Assembly: GCA_031279925.1 (NCBI GenBank)
Contig: JAITHQ010000086.1
Span: 1 to 7,001, forward strand
Source: Treponema sp.
GTDB lineage: Bacteria > Spirochaetota > Spirochaetia > Treponematales > Breznakiellaceae
Direction: 5' to 3'
DNA: 7,001 bases
The position numbers were made by a program, and so were the translations under genes. The notes below the pieces were generated by a model, which was not told the origin of the DNA, made no database searches, and saw only the letters and a list, made by a program, of their open reading frames with translations. Positions 5,749 through 7,001 of this stretch are shown here, in pieces. The number at the start of each line of letters is the position of its first letter. Position 1 is the first letter of the stretch.

Positions 5749-6585
5749 ATGCAGGCAAGGACCGCAAAATATTTAAAAAAAATCGCGGTATACGTGATCC
5801 TTTGCGCGATAACGTTTATCTGGGCCGCGCCGGTATACACCCTGATCGCAACAGCAATTAAAAGCAAGCAGGATTTCTACAATAACGTGGGGCTGTTCAG
5901 CCTGCCGAAACAGTTTGCATGGACTAATTTTTCTGACGCTTTTATTAAAGGCAGGCTCTTTACCTATATGCGTAACGATCTGCTTATTTGCTGCCTGAAA
6001 GTACCGCTGGGAATACTGGTAGAGGCTCTGGCTGCCTTTGCGATAACCAGGCTTGATATTCGTTATAAAACCGGAATATTTATTTTCTTTATTATCGGGA
6101 TGATGCTTCCCTTTCAGGCGGCCTTGGTTCCTATCAATGTGATTTTTAGCAGATTGAATTTATTAAATACCTATTTTGGTCTTTTTTATGTCTATATCGG
6201 TTTTGGCATTTCCTACGGTATTTTGGTATTGCGGGGATTTTTTCGTACTATTCCCAAAGAAATTGACGATGCCGCGCTGATCGATGGCTGCGGCAAAATG
6301 CGCCTCTTCTGGAATATTATTTTACCGGTATCCAAACCGGCGATTGCCACGCTGGTGATAACCGATTTTCTGGCTACATGGAATGAATATCTTCTGGCAA
6401 TGGTTATTATCAATGACAATAACAAGAAAACCGTTCCGGTAGGCATTATGACTTTTGTTGGTGAACATGGCACCGATTACGGTTTGCTTTGCGCCGGCGT
6501 GTTATTGGCAGTTATTCCGGTACTCGCGGTGTATTTAATTTTCCAGCGTTACTTTGTCGAAGGCATGGCCGGAGCGGTAAAATAA
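5749..6585 (+). CDS. CUT1-class sugar ABC transporter permease, UgpE/MalG type
   Basis: A 278-residue inner-membrane protein, the second half of the CUT1 channel and partner of the permease just upstream. Hydrophobic segments lie at about 11-33, 76-98, 108-130, 141-161, 196-218 and 244-266. The EAA-type coupling loop reads DDAALIDGCGKMRLFWNIILP (173-193), with Asp-Asp in place of the usual Glu at its start. TWNEYLLA (210-217) and the C-terminal RYFVEGMAGAVK are standard MalG-family signatures. A G-rich ribosome site (GGGGG, 5739-5743) overlaps the end of the previous gene and stands 5 nt before the ATG. Length is normal. The hydrolase gene begins 17 nt after its stop with no terminator between. 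No ATP-binding subunit gene adjoins in the window; a shared MsmX/UgpC-type ATPase from elsewhere is the usual solution in this class. Confidence 0.93.
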   Translation: MQARTAKYLKKIAVYVILCAITFIWAAPVYTLIATAIKSKQDFYNNVGLFSLPKQFAWTNFSDAFIKGRLFTYMRNDLLICCLKVPLGILVEALAAFAITRLDIRYKTGIFIFFIIGMMLPFQAALVPINVIFSRLNLLNTYFGLFYVYIGFGISYGILVLRGFFRTIPKEIDDAALIDGCGKMRLFWNIILPVSKPAIATLVITDFLATWNEYLLAMVIINDNNKKTVPVGIMTFVGEHGTDYGLLCAGVLLAVIPVLAVYLIFQRYFVEGMAGAVK

Positions 6586-6602
6586 AAGAGGATAATAGAG
6601 AA

Positions 6603-7001
6603 ATGGCGGAACTTACCTATTCAGAAAGAACGGAACGGTGGGACATTTTTGAAGTTTCCTGTCCGGGTTTAACCGAAGGGAATCCTTTTACCGGTTACAC
6701 CGTCCGGGGAATATTTAAGGGCGCAGAGGAAACGGTTACGGCTGATGGTTTCTATGACGGAAACGGTATATACCGGGTGCGGTTTATGCCTTCGTTTGCC
6801 GGGCCTTACACATTTGAAATTAACGGCAGCTTTTCCAGAGAGAGCTTCCGGGGCGCGTTTGAGGTTCTGCCGGCACAGAGGGCGAACCACGGTCCGGTCC
6901 GGGTCGCCAATCAATACCATTTTGCCTATGAAGACGGGACCCCCTATTATTCTATTGGCACTACCTGTTATGTATGGGAGTTGCAGTCAGCGGAACTCCA
7001 G
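6603..7001 (+). CDS. DUF5060-domain putative glycoside hydrolase, 5' part only
   Basis: The first 133 residues of a protein whose frame is still open at the window end. The ATG at 6603 follows GAGGA (6588-6592). Residues from about 8 to 90 match the immunoglobulin-like DUF5060 domain: ERWDIFEVSCPGLTEGNPF (11-29), DGFYDGNGIYRVRFMP (48-63), then an FRGAFEVLPAQRANHGPVRV stretch (82-101). Residues 106-125 (ending DGTPYYSIGTTCYVW) are the typical entry into the (beta/alpha)8 catalytic barrel of DUF4038/DUF5605-like putative glycosidases. The catalytic acids are beyond the window, so activity cannot be confirmed. The sequence starts MAELTYSERT with no signal peptide, implying a cytoplasmic enzyme. 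Placed 17 nt after the MalG-type permease, it probably cleaves the imported oligosaccharide. Domain assignment is from remembered family motifs; the substrate is unknown. Confidence 0.85.
   Translation, partial: MAELTYSERTERWDIFEVSCPGLTEGNPFTGYTVRGIFKGAEETVTADGFYDGNGIYRVRFMPSFAGPYTFEINGSFSRESFRGAFEVLPAQRANHGPVRVANQYHFAYEDGTPYYSIGTTCYVWELQSAELQ

Noticed and set aside
6327..6342. CCGGT/ACCGG hairpin within the MalG-type permease gene
   Set aside because: It is a 5-bp stem inside conserved coding sequence; chance palindromes of this size are expected.

Overview
The window holds parts of two adjacent sugar-uptake loci, all on the + strand, from what looks like a diderm bacterium, most likely a spirochaete of the Treponema type. 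That guess rests on three things: a solute-binding protein with a signal peptide ending in AFA followed by a Gly-rich GGGQAKGG stretch and no lipobox cysteine, a relaxed lipobox on the first protein, and a roughly balanced base composition. No phylogenetic marker is present, so it is an inference.

Region 1 (15-3306) is the downstream part of a CUT2 (ribose/xylose/galactose-class) ABC transporter operon: a DUF2291 lipoprotein, a double-domain sugar ATPase with a TTG start, and a RbsC/XylH-class permease. The genes are tightly packed (2-nt gap, then a 4-nt ATGA overlap). The periplasmic binding protein that should complete this transporter is absent and is probably just upstream of the window.

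Region 2 (3307-3508) is the only sizeable intergenic gap. It contains an imperfect 41-nt stem-loop whose arms resemble the terminal inverted repeats of insertion sequences. Eleven bases further on is a near-consensus sigma-70 promoter (TTGACA, 17 nt, TGTAAT) with a strong Shine-Dalgarno close behind.

Region 3 (3509-7001, running off the end) is a CUT1 (oligosaccharide-class) operon: a family-1 extracellular solute-binding protein, an UgpA/MalF-class permease, an UgpE/MalG-class permease, and the start of a cytoplasmic DUF5060-containing putative glycoside hydrolase. A 71-nt long-stem hairpin sits between the binding protein and the first permease, where similar operons set a high binding-protein to membrane-protein ratio. 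No ATPase for this transporter is visible; CUT1 systems often share one encoded elsewhere or further downstream. The simplest reading is that a glycan-derived oligosaccharide is captured, imported, and cleaved inside the cell by the hydrolase. The substrate cannot be read from the sequence.

I see no evidence of a new kind of biological system. The most worthwhile points are the two intergenic RNA/DNA hairpins, the uncharacterised DUF2291 lipoprotein, and the truncated hydrolase linked to the CUT1 transporter. No tRNA, rRNA, CRISPR, transposase or phage gene was seen.
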